NCBI RefSeq assembly: GCF_008086615.1 | Contig: NZ_RXYB01000014.1 | Location: forward strand, 1 to 64,000 | DNA: 64,000 bases | Reading direction: 5' to 3' | Source: Acetobacterium tundrae | GTDB lineage: Bacteria > Bacillota > Clostridia > Eubacteriales > Eubacteriaceae | Part shown: positions 19,769 to 28,920 of the stretch, piece by piece | Layout: every line of letters begins with the position of its first letter | How positions within the stretch are numbered: the first letter of the stretch is position 1 | Translations under genes and position numbers: made by a program | The notes under the pieces: model-generated | The model's database searches: none | Seen by the model: only the letters and a program-made list of their open reading frames with translations | What the model was told of the DNA's origin: nothing

Positions 19769-19811
19769 AAAATCCTGCAAAGTCAACTGTATCAAGACTT
19801 TTCAGGATTTT
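19769..19811. terminator. Hairpin between the two duplicated M23 genes
   Basis: AAAATCCTGCAAAGTC and GACTTTTCAGGATTTT pair along 16 bases with one mismatch. It occupies the place that corresponds, in the other duplicate, to the hairpin downstream of metK. It may be a diverged copy of that terminator carried along by the duplication. Confidence 0.45.
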
Positions 19812-19907
19812 GTTTTCGTTTAAGTGTTAAACTCTGGTTTTTTTTTTAGCATACTTTTTTTATTTTTATAACAAATGCAACTTATTCCATCTAAATTGTA
19901 TAAGAAT

Positions 19908-19956
19908 ATAAAAGAAAGAGAAAAGATGGTTTTTTCTGTCCCAATCTTTTCTCTTT
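19908..19956 (-). terminator. Terminator after the third M23 gene
   Basis: AGAGAAAAGATGG (19917-19929) pairs with CCAATCTTTTCTCT (19941-19954) and the minus strand continues TTCTTTTATATT. Confidence 0.85.
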
Positions 19957-19978
19957 TTTCATTCTCAACCACAATTAT

Positions 19979-21259
19979 TTAAAAATAATTGTATGGATTA
20001 ACAGGCGTTCCGGAAAGCCTTATTTCAAAATGAAGATGCGGACCAGTGGCATCTCCGGTACTTCCCACCGCACCGATTGTTTGTCCTATGTTAACCGAAT
20101 CACCTGATGAAACATAAATAGCGCTCAGATGACCGTAAACTGCAGCTAATCCATTTCCAACATCCACAATAACACAATTGCCATAACCACCGTTCCAACC
20201 AGCAGAAATTATCGTTCCATTTCCCATACATGGAACCGGTGTTCCTGTAGAAGCTCCTATATCAACGCCAGCATGAAATTCCGATGAGCCAGGATCATTG
20301 GGATCATCACGATACCCAAATGGACTGGTGATTTCTCCATTGATAGGCCACTGATACCCACTTGAATAACTTGGCGGGGTTGTTGATCCGCTGTTATCTG
20401 AACTACCAGTATTTCCGCCGTCAGATTCATTTGCGCCATCACCGGAACTGTTGCCGGTATTATCAGAACCACTGCTTGAATTATCGGTAGCACCATTGTT
20501 TGCCGTATTATTCTGAGCAACTTGTGCTGCTTGTGCTGCTTGTGCTGCATAATAGGCCTGAATTTGATTTTCAATGTCAGATGAGGTTGTTGCTTCAGCA
20601 TTAACTTCATCCTGATATTGAGTTAATTGCGTTTGATTTTGTGCCAACAGTTGATTTTCTTGTGCCTTCACATCCTCTTGTTGGCTCAGTGCCGCCTCTT
20701 GTTCCGATTTTTTCTCAACCGTCGCTAATTGATCGGCTTGAATACTCTGTTCTTTTTCATCAATGACTTTTTCTGTTTCGGCAAGAGCATTGAGCGAATC
20801 CTGATCGGCTTGAATAATATAACGAGACATATCCAATTTTGTTACAAAATCCGAGAAATCTGTCGATGAGAACAGGAATTCAATAACACTGCCATTGCCA
20901 TACATGTACATGGTTCGCACACGCTCACTCATGGCTGCTTCCTGCTCGGTTTTTTTCGCCTGTGCTATCGCTAATTCTTCCTGGGTTTTTGTAATATTTG
21001 CTTCTAAAGCTGAAATGTCCGTATTGATTGAATCAATTTGACTGCTGATCTGACTGACTTCAGTATTTACTTTACTAATCTCTGTTTGAATACCATCAAT
21101 CGTATTTTGAGTCATATCAACCTGATATTTAGCATCCGCTTGTCGGGCATTGCTTTGCGCCAACTGATCAGTCAGAGAAGTAGCATTAACGGGTACTGCC
21201 AAAAATGCCAAAACCAACGAACCAGTAATTATCCCTGATATGATTTTCTGTTTTTTCAT
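19979..21259 (-). CDS. M23 peptidoglycan endopeptidase, tandem duplicate copy 2
   Basis: Secreted hydrolase of 426 residues: signal peptide ending at PVNATS, long coiled coil with RVRTMYMYGNGSVIEFLF in the middle, an Ala/Gln-rich stretch (AYYAAQAAQAAQVAQ), a Ser/Gly/Asn linker, and a LytM domain with intact ligands (FHAGVD, GPHLHFE). AAAGGGG precedes the start. It differs from copy 1 mostly in the catalytic domain, which suggests relaxed or diversifying change there after duplication. It has its own promoter region and terminator. Confidence 0.93.
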   Translation of the reverse strand: MKKQKIISGIITGSLVLAFLAVPVNATSLTDQLAQSNARQADAKYQVDMTQNTIDGIQTEISKVNTEVSQISSQIDSINTDISALEANITKTQEELAIAQAKKTEQEAAMSERVRTMYMYGNGSVIEFLFSSTDFSDFVTKLDMSRYIIQADQDSLNALAETEKVIDEKEQSIQADQLATVEKKSEQEAALSQQEDVKAQENQLLAQNQTQLTQYQDEVNAEATTSSDIENQIQAYYAAQAAQAAQVAQNNTANNGATDNSSSGSDNTGNSSGDGANESDGGNTGSSDNSGSTTPPSYSSGYQWPINGEITSPFGYRDDPNDPGSSEFHAGVDIGASTGTPVPCMGNGTIISAGWNGGYGNCVIVDVGNGLAAVYGHLSAIYVSSGDSVNIGQTIGAVGSTGDATGPHLHFEIRLSGTPVNPYNYF

Positions 21260-21487
21260 TTTACCCCTTTATTATTCGTTTATATTTTTTATAAAAATAT
21301 CTGAATTTTTAATAATCATATTATTTTTGTAACAATTGTATTGTAACATATGAGGGGCGATATTAAAACAGGAAACAATCGAAATATTAAATATTTTGTC
21401 TGAAACTGAAATGGATCCTTCGTTTTTTCAGTTCGAATTGTTCTTGAAAACTTTTAGTATTGCTTCAAACCTTTTGATAAAGTAAAA

Positions 21488-21585
21488 GTCCTGGAGACAA
21501 TCGTAACATCAATTGTTTGCATGATGACGAACCGGCCGCCGGTCCGAACATGTAGCAGACAACGATTTACGCTTGTCTCCAGGAC
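21488..21585. repeat. Long structured hairpin downstream of metK
   Basis: GTCCTGGAGACAA (21488-21500) pairs with TTGTCTCCAGGAC (21573-21585). Pairing continues inward with CGTAA/TTACG, TTGTTTG/CAGACAA, CATG/CATG and a CCGG/CCGG tip, giving a rod of about 98 bases. It follows the metK stop after 17 bases and probably ends that transcript, but it is far larger than a plain terminator. Its core resembles the hairpin at 28806-28901. Confidence 0.7.
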
Positions 21586-21602
21586 GAATTTGTTACAACT
21601 TT

Positions 21603-22781
21603 TTACAAATTACTTTTCAGCTTTTCGACCATATCAAGTCGTTCCCATGGCAAATCAATATCGGTACGTCCAAAGTGGCCGTATGCCGCTGTTTGTCTAT
21701 AAATCGGAGCCCGCAGGCCAAGATTTTTAATAATGGCCGCCGGTCTGAGATCAAAATATTTATTAATCAATTCAATGATTTTGTCTTCTGATATTTTCCC
21801 CGTTCCAAATGTATCAACATGAATGGAAACTGGTCTCGCAACGCCAATGGCATAAGCCAGTTCAACTTCACATTTATCCGCCAAACCTGCCGCAACAATA
21901 TTTTTGGCAACATGTCGCGCTGCATATGCTCCCGAACGATCCACTTTTGTCGGATCTTTTCCTGAAAAAGCACCGCCGCCATGTCGGCCATAACCGCCGT
22001 AAGTATCGACAATAATCTTTCGGCCGGTTAAACCGCAATCTCCCTGTGGTCCGCCGATCACAAATCGTCCCGTGGGATTGATAAAGTATTTGGTATCATC
22101 ATCCAATAATTCAGCCGGAATCACCGGTTTTATGACCTTTTCAATCATATCCTCCTGGATCGTCTCAAAGGCAACATCAACACTGTGCTGAGTGGAAATA
22201 ACAATCGTATCGATTCGGGTTGGAACCCCATCATTGTACTCAACAGTTACCTGAGTTTTTCCATCTGGTCGTAAATAATTAACCAGCTTCTCTTTTCGTA
22301 TATCGGATAAACGTTTGGCCAGCTTATGCGCCAATGAAATTGGCATTGGCATCAATTCTGGGGTTTCATTGCAGGCAAAACCAAACATCATGCCCTGATC
22401 TCCCGCTCCGGTAGACAGGTCCAGTTCGTCACCTTCCCCATTTTTCGACTCTAAGCCTTCGTCAACACCCATTGCGATATCACCGGATTGTTCATCAATG
22501 CTGGTAATAACTGCACAGGTATCACAGTCGAAACCATATTTCGCACGGTCATACCCAATTTCTCGAACCGTATTACGCACGATTTTGGGAATATCTACAT
22601 AGCAGGATGTTGTAATTTCACCGGCAACCACCACTAAACCGGTCGTGACCATCGTTTCGCAGGCAACCCGAGCTGTCGGGTCCTGTTCAAAAATAGCATC
22701 GAGTACCGCATCTGAAATCTGGTCGCACATTTTGTCTGGATGCCCTTCGGTAACGGATTCCGAGGTAAATAATTTTTTCAT
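21603..22781 (-). CDS. metK: S-adenosylmethionine synthetase
   Basis: Makes SAM from methionine and ATP; 392 residues, the usual length. Visible signatures are [16 protein letters not shown] at the N-terminus, [12 protein letters not shown], and [19 protein letters not shown] with the ATP/phosphate loop. AGGAG precedes the ATG. The gene stands alone behind a SAM-I riboswitch, so its own product should shut it off. Confidence 0.98.
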   Translation of the reverse strand: MKKLFTSESVTEGHPDKMCDQISDAVLDAIFEQDPTARVACETMVTTGLVVVAGEITTSCYVDIPKIVRNTVREIGYDRAKYGFDCDTCAVITSIDEQSGDIAMGVDEGLESKNGEGDELDLSTGAGDQGMMFGFACNETPELMPMPISLAHKLAKRLSDIRKEKLVNYLRPDGKTQVTVEYNDGVPTRIDTIVISTQHSVDVAFETIQEDMIEKVIKPVIPAELLDDDTKYFINPTGRFVIGGPQGDCGLTGRKIIVDTYGGYGRHGGGAFSGKDPTKVDRSGAYAARHVAKNIVAAGLADKCEVELAYAIGVARPVSIHVDTFGTGKISEDKIIELINKYFDLRPAAIIKNLGLRAPIYRQTAAYGHFGRTDIDLPWERLDMVEKLKSNL

Positions 22782-22828
22782 CTGTTTCTCCTTTTGAATA
22801 ATAATGTAACGTCTATTTACCCGATATC

Positions 22829-22860
22829 AAAAAAGCCTCGTCTTTTGACGAGGTTTTTTT
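22829..22860 (-). terminator. Riboswitch-controlled terminator of metK leader
   Basis: GCCTCGTC (22835-22842) and GACGAGGT (22847-22854) form the stem, with a run of T after it on the minus strand. It directly follows the SAM-I aptamer and is the OFF element of the switch. Confidence 0.9.
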
Positions 22861-22874
22861 GATTTACATTAAAT

Positions 22875-22973
22875 CCCATCATTGCGAACTTGCAGAAATT
22901 CGCAGGTATTGGCACCATGCTTGCGCTGGTTGCCGGGTTTCATAGGGCCTGTCCCTCCACCTCTCTGGATAGG
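22875..22973 (-). promoter_or_regulatory. SAM-I (S-box) riboswitch aptamer upstream of metK
   Basis: The minus strand carries the conserved S-box core, including CCAGAGAGGTGGAGGGAC, then CCCTATGAAACCCGGCAACC, the GGTGCCAAT block and a GCGAA-TTCGC hairpin. CCTATC at the 5' end pairs with GATGGG at the 3' end to form P1. A terminator follows, so SAM binding should stop transcription before metK. The aptamer differs from the copy at 51803-51901 at only one base, located in a hairpin loop. Confidence 0.96.
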
Positions 22974-22996
22974 TAAATATTCAATTACTTTTTTAA

Positions 22997-23025
22997 ATGA
23001 TACACTTCAACTTTTCCGATGTCAA
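22997..23025 (-). promoter_or_regulatory. Promoter of the metK S-box transcript
   Basis: TTGACA (23020-23025), a 17-base spacer and TATCAT (22997-23002) on the minus strand. Half of the spacer and the -10 are the same as in the promoter of the second S-box (51925-51953). Confidence 0.85.
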
Positions 23026-23033
23026 TGTTTTTT

Positions 23034-24215
23034 TTAAAATACTTCACAACCATTCTCCGTGATCACAACATCATCTTCAATCCGAACCCCGATGCCAAGC
23101 TTATCCATGTATAAACCGGGTTCCACGGTCAAAACCATGCCTGGTTCTAAGACCAAATCACCAGCGGGACACAAATCATGCGTATCCAAACCTAAAGAAT
23201 GGCCAATTCCATGATAGTAAAATTCAGTGATATCCTTATCTTTAGGAATAAAGCCGGCATCACAGCATTTTTCCAGAAACAAATCTTTTGCTAATCCTTG
23301 GAGCTTTTTCATGACCGCTCCAGGCTTATAGGCCAAAAACATTTCTTTCTGTACAGATTCTACCATGCGAACTATTTTTTCTTGGATAAATGTCATTTCT
23401 CCACTCACAGCAAGGGTTCGGCTAATGTCTCCGCAATAACCATTAACTCTTGCTCCCAGATCAAAAAGAATCAGGTCTCCAGCTTTTAGTTTGGCGTGAT
23501 TTGACACATAATGGAGAGTCGTGGCATTTTTTCCTGATGCCACGATACTTTCAAAGGCCAGTCCATCGGCGCCTGCTTTTTTTAGAAAATATTCAAAAAA
23601 GGCAGCGAGTTCGTATTCATAAATACCAGGCTTAATCAACGTCCGCATTTCTTTAAAGCCTTCTTTTGTCATGGCGTTGGCTTTTTTTATTGCCACAATC
23701 TCTGCGGGTGTTTTTATCATCCGCATCTTTGCAAGGATCGGGTGCAAATCCTTTAACTCGCATTGTTTTAAAAACTTCTGAACATTTTTATCTTTAGTTT
23801 TAAAACTCTGATGTTCAGGTATTTTAAAATCAAAATATAACAACTTGGACGAGTCAACTTCGCCTATTTCTTTTGCCAAATTTTTGCTGTAGTCAATTAT
23901 TTCAATACCCGATAATATTTGCGCCTGTTCTTTATCAATTTTTTTCCCAACCCATTTCTCCTTAAACGGATCGGCTTCTTCGATAAATAATTTCTCGGTT
24001 ACAAGGCCATCCATATCTTTTTTTATAATCAAAACCACATTGGGTTCCCTAATACCGGTTAGATAATAAAAGTTGTTGCTGGTAAAAAAAGGATAGTCTT
24101 CGTCCAAAGACATCTCAACTGCTCTGCCCGAAAACACTATAGCAATGCTGTTTTTTTCCTGCTGTTCGCCAACTTTTTTTCTGTTATTAATATAAAAGCT
24201 TTGTATTAACGCCAA
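23034..24215 (-). CDS. M24 family Xaa-Pro aminopeptidase
   Basis: Metallopeptidase cleaving the bond before proline, 393 residues. An N-terminal creatinase-like domain (about 1-160) is followed by the pita-bread domain with the five metal ligands visible: two Asp in LFDLGARVNGYCGDISRTL, His in YHGIGHSLGLDTHD, Glu in LTVEPGLY, and Glu in RIEDDVVIT. The start is TTG, supported by GGAGG six bases upstream. It is divergent from the TtcA-like gene, and its stop almost touches the metK promoter. Confidence 0.92.
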   Translation of the reverse strand: MALIQSFYINNRKKVGEQQEKNSIAIVFSGRAVEMSLDEDYPFFTSNNFYYLTGIREPNVVLIIKKDMDGLVTEKLFIEEADPFKEKWVGKKIDKEQAQILSGIEIIDYSKNLAKEIGEVDSSKLLYFDFKIPEHQSFKTKDKNVQKFLKQCELKDLHPILAKMRMIKTPAEIVAIKKANAMTKEGFKEMRTLIKPGIYEYELAAFFEYFLKKAGADGLAFESIVASGKNATTLHYVSNHAKLKAGDLILFDLGARVNGYCGDISRTLAVSGEMTFIQEKIVRMVESVQKEMFLAYKPGAVMKKLQGLAKDLFLEKCCDAGFIPKDKDITEFYYHGIGHSLGLDTHDLCPAGDLVLEPGMVLTVEPGLYMDKLGIGVRIEDDVVITENGCEVF

Positions 24216-24432
24216 TTTTTTCCTCCTGAATTTTTAATTGAATCAATAATTTGATTAAATGACTGCTTTATAAAAGATAATCCCCTTTTAATCTCTCTCA
24301 TTAAATGTTAAAATAACCCCAGGATGTCTTTTGCTATTTATTGTACCTTCGAAAGAATTTTTTGACAAGGGTTGAAAAGCAACCCAACCAAAAATAATTG
24401 TATCGGACATCTGAATGAACAGGAGAATCTTT

Positions 24433-25143
24433 ATGAAAAAAATTCTTGGACCGCTTCGTCGCGGGGTCGAAAAATACGAAATGATCAAACCTGGCGATCG
24501 CATCGCCATCGGTTTGTCCGGCGGTAAGGACAGCACCGCTCTCCTAGTTGCGATGAAACGCTTCCAGACCTTTTCTCCGGTTCCTTTTGAACTTGAAGGA
24601 ATCACTTTAGATATGGGTTTTGGCGGAATGGATCTTTCTCCCTTAGTTGCTTTGTGTGCAAGTCTGGATGTACCCTACACCATAAAAAAAACAGCTATCG
24701 GTCCTATTGTATTTAAGGAAAGACACGAGAAAAATCCCTGTTCCCTTTGTGCGCGAATGAAGCGCGGCGCTCTCCACAACTTAGCTCTTGAACAAAACTG
24801 CCGAACCATTGCGCTTGGACACCACGCCGATGATGCCATTGAAACCTTTTTTCTCAGTCTCTTTTATGAGGGTAGAATCAATACTTTTTCCCCGGTGACC
24901 TATTTGGATCGAAAAGCGATCACTCTTATCCGTCCTTTAATTTTTGTTAAAGAGCGGGATATCATTAGTTACTTTAAAATAAAAAATCTTCCCGTGATCG
25001 AAAGCACCTGTCCCGCCAATGGATTCACTAAACGGGAAGATATCAAAAACATGATTAAGGATCTTCGTAAAACCATCCCTGATCTCGATGATCGGGTTTT
25101 AGGGGCTATTCAAAATAAAGAACAATTAAATCTTTGGTTTTAA
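24433..25143 (+). CDS. TtcA/TilS-type PP-loop ATPase, probable tRNA thiolation enzyme
   Basis: Adenylating PP-loop protein of 236 residues. The PP-loop SGGKDSTALL lies near residue 35, and CSLCARMKRGAL provides a CxxC pair, with a third cysteine in ESTCPANG. That pattern matches TtcA-type proteins that hold an iron-sulfur cluster and thiolate tRNA cytidine-32. The start at 24433 has AGGAG upstream. Its tRNA target is inferred from family only. Confidence 0.85.
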   Translation: MKKILGPLRRGVEKYEMIKPGDRIAIGLSGGKDSTALLVAMKRFQTFSPVPFELEGITLDMGFGGMDLSPLVALCASLDVPYTIKKTAIGPIVFKERHEKNPCSLCARMKRGALHNLALEQNCRTIALGHHADDAIETFFLSLFYEGRINTFSPVTYLDRKAITLIRPLIFVKERDIISYFKIKNLPVIESTCPANGFTKREDIKNMIKDLRKTIPDLDDRVLGAIQNKEQLNLWF

Positions 25144-25185
25144 ACGATTTAGCAATAAACTAAAAACTAGAAAGTAGGCACTAAA

Positions 25186-25872
25186 ATGAATGAAAAAATA
25201 CTCGTCGTAGATGACGAAGCATCTATTGTTGATTTAATAAAATTAGAACTTGAGTTTGAAGGATATCAGGTTGAAACGGCGTATGATGGTGTGGAAGCGG
25301 TCGAAAAAGCATTAGCTATTCACCCTGATCTGATTGTCTTGGATATTATGCTTCCTAAAAAAAATGGTTATGATGTTTGTCGGGAACTTTGTCCCCAGTT
25401 AGGTGTTCCCATTATTCTTTTAACTGCCAAAACCGACATCATCGATAAGGTTTTGGGGTTGGAACTCGGAGCCGACGACTATCTCACCAAACCATTTGAC
25501 AATCGTGAACTTTTAGCCAGAATCAAAGCTCATTTGAGACGCTCAGCCATTGTAATTGAACCTAAAAAACAAGATTCTCTATTAACGAACGGCGACCTGA
25601 GCATTTATGCTGATGAGCGTATGGTTTTGCTTGAAGGAAAAGAAATCCATTTAACGCCAAAAGAATTTGAGCTGCTTTTCCTGCTTGCTTCAAATCTTGA
25701 ACAGGTCTTCCCTCGGGATACGCTTCTTGAGAAAATCTGGGGCTATGATTACTATGGCGATACCAGAACCGTTGACATGCATGTTCAGAGAATTCGACGA
25801 AAAATTGATACCCAAGGAAACAAATACATCCAAACAGTATTTGGAATTGGATATAAAATGAGGAAGCTCTAA
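25186..25872 (+). CDS. OmpR/PhoB-family response regulator
   Basis: DNA-binding regulator of 228 residues. The receiver domain (1-120) has the acidic pair DDE near residue 9, phospho-acceptor Asp53 in VLDIMLPKKNG, and the Lys of LTKPF. A winged-helix domain follows (LTPKEFELLFLLASN, then TRTVDMHVQRIRRKI). Its stop overlaps the start of the kinase gene by one base, so the two are translationally coupled and form a cognate pair. It resembles the WalR/PhoP subgroup, but the target genes are unknown. Confidence 0.95.
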   Translation: MNEKILVVDDEASIVDLIKLELEFEGYQVETAYDGVEAVEKALAIHPDLIVLDIMLPKKNGYDVCRELCPQLGVPIILLTAKTDIIDKVLGLELGADDYLTKPFDNRELLARIKAHLRRSAIVIEPKKQDSLLTNGDLSIYADERMVLLEGKEIHLTPKEFELLFLLASNLEQVFPRDTLLEKIWGYDYYGDTRTVDMHVQRIRRKIDTQGNKYIQTVFGIGYKMRKL

Positions 25873-27677
25873 TGCATCTGAACTACCGAAAAAGAATGAT
25901 CATCTACAACATTTTTCTTTTTGCTTTTGCATTTTTAATTGTTGTATTTTGTGTCTTTCAAGGAACCTCTTATTATTATATTAATCAAGCAAAAAATAAC
26001 CTGTTGGAAATGACTCAAGACACCACTTTATATATTGATCAAGCGCTCAAAGACTCCCCGGATTCTGATTCGCTAATGAATCGTTTTTCCGCAAATGGTC
26101 TTTACTTATCTAAAAATATCGCTGTTAATGAAAATAATCGTGTTTTGCTTTTTGATACTAGTGGATCCCTTATTGCTGATTCTGTTGACCTAAGCAATAC
26201 AAATACCCTTGAAACCGAAATAAATTTGTCTAAAGCCCAGTCTGCCCCGGTGTTTACTTTGAAGTCCGTGAACAACGCCAGCGTTGCCTATTATGTCTCT
26301 CCCATTAATATTGATAACTCGATAGTGGGGTACATCGGTTTTCTATATCCCCTGCATGAAATGGATACTTTTCTTCATATCACCACTATCCTTTTTGCAA
26401 TTGGCGGACTCATTGGTCTTTTTGTGTTGGTACTGATAACGACGATTTTTTCCAAACATTTTTTCCAACCGATTAAAGATTTAACAAAGATTTCCAAAGC
26501 AATCAATAATGGGAACTTTAATCTGACTATTTACTATAAGCATTCTGATGAAATCGGTGATTTAACGCAAGCTTTCAATGGCATGATTACCAATATCAAC
26601 AATGTCATTCTTCAGCTGGAATCAGAAAGAAAACGACTTGCTGGGGTACTCGCATCGATTGATGATGGTTTGTTGGCTATTGACAAAAACGGAAATATCA
26701 TTACTTCAAACAGTTATATAAAAACTTATTTCAATGTCAGCAATCCAAAAACTATTTATGATTTTCAGTATCAATCATTCTTGCGGGATATTTTTGACAG
26801 TCTGAAAAACGGGAAAAACCATATTTCAGAAGAAATTGATTGTAATAATCGTAATCTTTTACTGATCGGAAGTCCTATTCGAGAAAAAGGTTTTGAAGAA
26901 AACTATTTGATCATAATCCGTAATATGACAGCTGCCCGGCACCTTCAGGACGAACAGCGGAAGTTTATCAGTAGTGTTTCTCACGAATTGCGCACGCCTT
27001 TAACAACCATTATCGGGTATACCGATATGCTGACGCGAAGACAGGTTGCTGATCCAGAAATAATAAACCGCTCATTAAACACAATCAACCGTGAAGGCCA
27101 TCGTCTTCTTCGTCTTGTGGATAATTTGCTGAATGTAAATAAACTTGACAAGGCCGAATTTGATTTTAAAAAAACGAACTTAAATATTGTTGTTTTAATT
27201 TCTGAAGTCGTTGAACAGATGCAAATTAAGGCAACTCAATCTGATATCCAAATTAATTATATTTCTGATGACCTTCCTGAAATTCTCGGTGACTATGACC
27301 GGCTTCAGCAGGTATTTATAAACATTCTTCACAATGCCATTAAATATTCAAATAACGGTGACATTATCGATGTTATTTCTACTCTTGAAGATGACCATAT
27401 TGTTGTATCCATTCGTGATTATGGCCCCGGAATCGCAGAAATTGAGCAGCAACGTATCTTTAGCGCCTTTTATCGAGTTGAAGAAGATCGATCCCGAGGA
27501 CCTGGCGAAGGGGGATCAGGGCTTGGTCTTTATATCGTTAAACAGATTGTTGAAAAGCATGAGGGTAAAATTGAAATTGTCAGCCAGGTTGGCGAAGGAA
27601 CCAATATTATTGTGACCATTCCCATTTTATCCGTTTTAATATATGGAGGTGACAAAAATGAAAAGCCTAAAGAATAA
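25872..27677 (+). CDS. Membrane sensor histidine kinase (WalK/PhoR type)
   Basis: A 601-residue kinase. Membrane helix 1 is at about 10-32, an extracellular sensor region at 33-165, helix 2 at about 168-192, then HAMP, a PAS-like domain (about 250-350), HisKA with phospho-accepting His371 in SVSHELRTPLTT, and an ATPase domain with N box HNAIKYSNNG, G1 DYGPGI and G2 GSGLGLYIV. The last codons overlap the lipoprotein gene by 20 bases. Confidence 0.95.
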   Translation: MHLNYRKRMIIYNIFLFAFAFLIVVFCVFQGTSYYYINQAKNNLLEMTQDTTLYIDQALKDSPDSDSLMNRFSANGLYLSKNIAVNENNRVLLFDTSGSLIADSVDLSNTNTLETEINLSKAQSAPVFTLKSVNNASVAYYVSPINIDNSIVGYIGFLYPLHEMDTFLHITTILFAIGGLIGLFVLVLITTIFSKHFFQPIKDLTKISKAINNGNFNLTIYYKHSDEIGDLTQAFNGMITNINNVILQLESERKRLAGVLASIDDGLLAIDKNGNIITSNSYIKTYFNVSNPKTIYDFQYQSFLRDIFDSLKNGKNHISEEIDCNNRNLLLIGSPIREKGFEENYLIIIRNMTAARHLQDEQRKFISSVSHELRTPLTTIIGYTDMLTRRQVADPEIINRSLNTINREGHRLLRLVDNLLNVNKLDKAEFDFKKTNLNIVVLISEVVEQMQIKATQSDIQINYISDDLPEILGDYDRLQQVFINILHNAIKYSNNGDIIDVISTLEDDHIVVSIRDYGPGIAEIEQQRIFSAFYRVEEDRSRGPGEGGSGLGLYIVKQIVEKHEGKIEIVSQVGEGTNIIVTIPILSVLIYGGDKNEKPKE

Positions 27678-28788
27678 GAGCCTTTTCCTTGCTTTTATCA
27701 TCATGATCGCATTGTTTGCCAGCGGCTGTCAGAATATATTTATTCCAGTGAATGTACCGGTCGTCTTAAAAGAAGGCATTTTCTCCGGAATTCAGTCACC
27801 CCAGAAAATCAGCATCCAATCATTTAATGTTATTTCGTCCGGTGTCGTTCAAGATATTACCAATAACGGAAATAATTTGATCATCCTCAATCGCGGAACA
27901 ACCTTTAATATTGATACATTTAATACCGATACTCAGCAATTGTCTTCATTTGTCAATTCAGATAAACATGAGTTATCAGCGCTCTATGATGCCAATGATA
28001 CTGGTATCTATTATATCGAAAAAACGATTGAACCAAATTCTGGAAACTTGGACAGTCAACTTTTATGGACGGACATCAATAAAAACATCACCCGGACGAT
28101 CTCAAATCCTGAAGAAAATGTCAATCAGTTTTTCAGTACCAATGAATCTAATCAAGTCGTTTATAGCAACAATAATAATGAACTTGTTTTGGCCGATAAC
28201 GAAGGAAACCGCACTGTTTACAAAACGCTTCGGGATTATCCCATTCTATCCATCGATTATATTGAAGATGCCCAGGGTTTTGTGTTTATCGCTTATGATC
28301 CTGTTAAGGAAGAAAAGACGAATCTGTACTATGCTAAAATAAAAGATGATTCCCTCGAATTATCGCCTAGTTTAATCGCGGAAAATGTAAATAGTTTTGA
28401 TATTAATGATGTTACAAATCAAGTGATTTTTATAAAAAACGGTGGTGAATCTCAAAGCATCGGCACTTGGAAAACCAGTGATATTAAATCATCAACAATT
28501 GCAACCGGTCATTTTGGAACTGTGAAATTTACTCCAAATGGTGAAAATATTATTTACACCCAGTATTCGCCCAATTATGATTCTCAATCACAGTCAATTT
28601 GGGTCATGGATGCCAATGGTGATAATCCCCTCCAGGTTACAGCTCCTTTGAAATTAAGCTCGCAGGTGTTTTGTCATCCAAATAAATCAATTCTGTATTT
28701 TTCAGCAGAAACAAATGCTGCCAGCACAAATTCTACCGTAGATAGTGTCCCTTCTCAAACCTATCAAATTATGTATAAAATCGATTAA
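27658..28788 (+). CDS. Predicted lipoprotein with beta-propeller-like repeats, partner of the two-component system
   Basis: A 376-residue protein with a lipobox LFASGC and lipidated Cys24. The rest is rich in beta strands in repeated blocks of the TolB/WD40-like kind (for example SIWVMDANGDNPLQVT, typical of TolB blades). GGAGGTG precedes the ATG at 27658, and it overlaps the kinase gene end. The tight coupling suggests it acts on the kinase from outside the membrane, as accessory lipoproteins do in other systems; this is inference. Confidence 0.78.
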   Translation: MKSLKNKSLFLAFIIMIALFASGCQNIFIPVNVPVVLKEGIFSGIQSPQKISIQSFNVISSGVVQDITNNGNNLIILNRGTTFNIDTFNTDTQQLSSFVNSDKHELSALYDANDTGIYYIEKTIEPNSGNLDSQLLWTDINKNITRTISNPEENVNQFFSTNESNQVVYSNNNNELVLADNEGNRTVYKTLRDYPILSIDYIEDAQGFVFIAYDPVKEEKTNLYYAKIKDDSLELSPSLIAENVNSFDINDVTNQVIFIKNGGESQSIGTWKTSDIKSSTIATGHFGTVKFTPNGENIIYTQYSPNYDSQSQSIWVMDANGDNPLQVTAPLKLSSQVFCHPNKSILYFSAETNAASTNSTVDSVPSQTYQIMYKID

Positions 28789-28805
28789 TTACCTAAACAA
28801 ACGAT

Positions 28806-28901
28806 AAAAAGCCTTTCTATTATTATCCGTGTCATGCCCAGATCCGACACCCTTTGGGTGTTCGCCTTGATGCACATCAATGAATAATAGAAAGGCTTTT
28901 T
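28806..28901. repeat. Long structured hairpin between convergent genes, bidirectional terminator
   Basis: AAAAAGCCTTTCTATTATT (28806-28824) pairs perfectly over 19 bases with 28883-28901. The 58-base loop is itself structured, with ACACCC/GGGTGT (28847-28861). T-runs on both strands make it a terminator for both the lipoprotein gene and pyk. The loop core on the minus strand resembles the core of the hairpin at 21488-21585. Confidence 0.8.
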
Positions 28902-28920
28902 TATATTCAGACTAATCTGT

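Noticed and set aside
15077-21259. M23 proteins as inactive EnvC-type activators
   Set aside because: All three keep the HxxxD and HxH zinc ligands.
24366-24383. GGGTTG-CAACCC hairpin before the TtcA-like gene as a terminator
   Set aside because: The stem is short, lacks a T-run on either strand, and sits between divergent genes.
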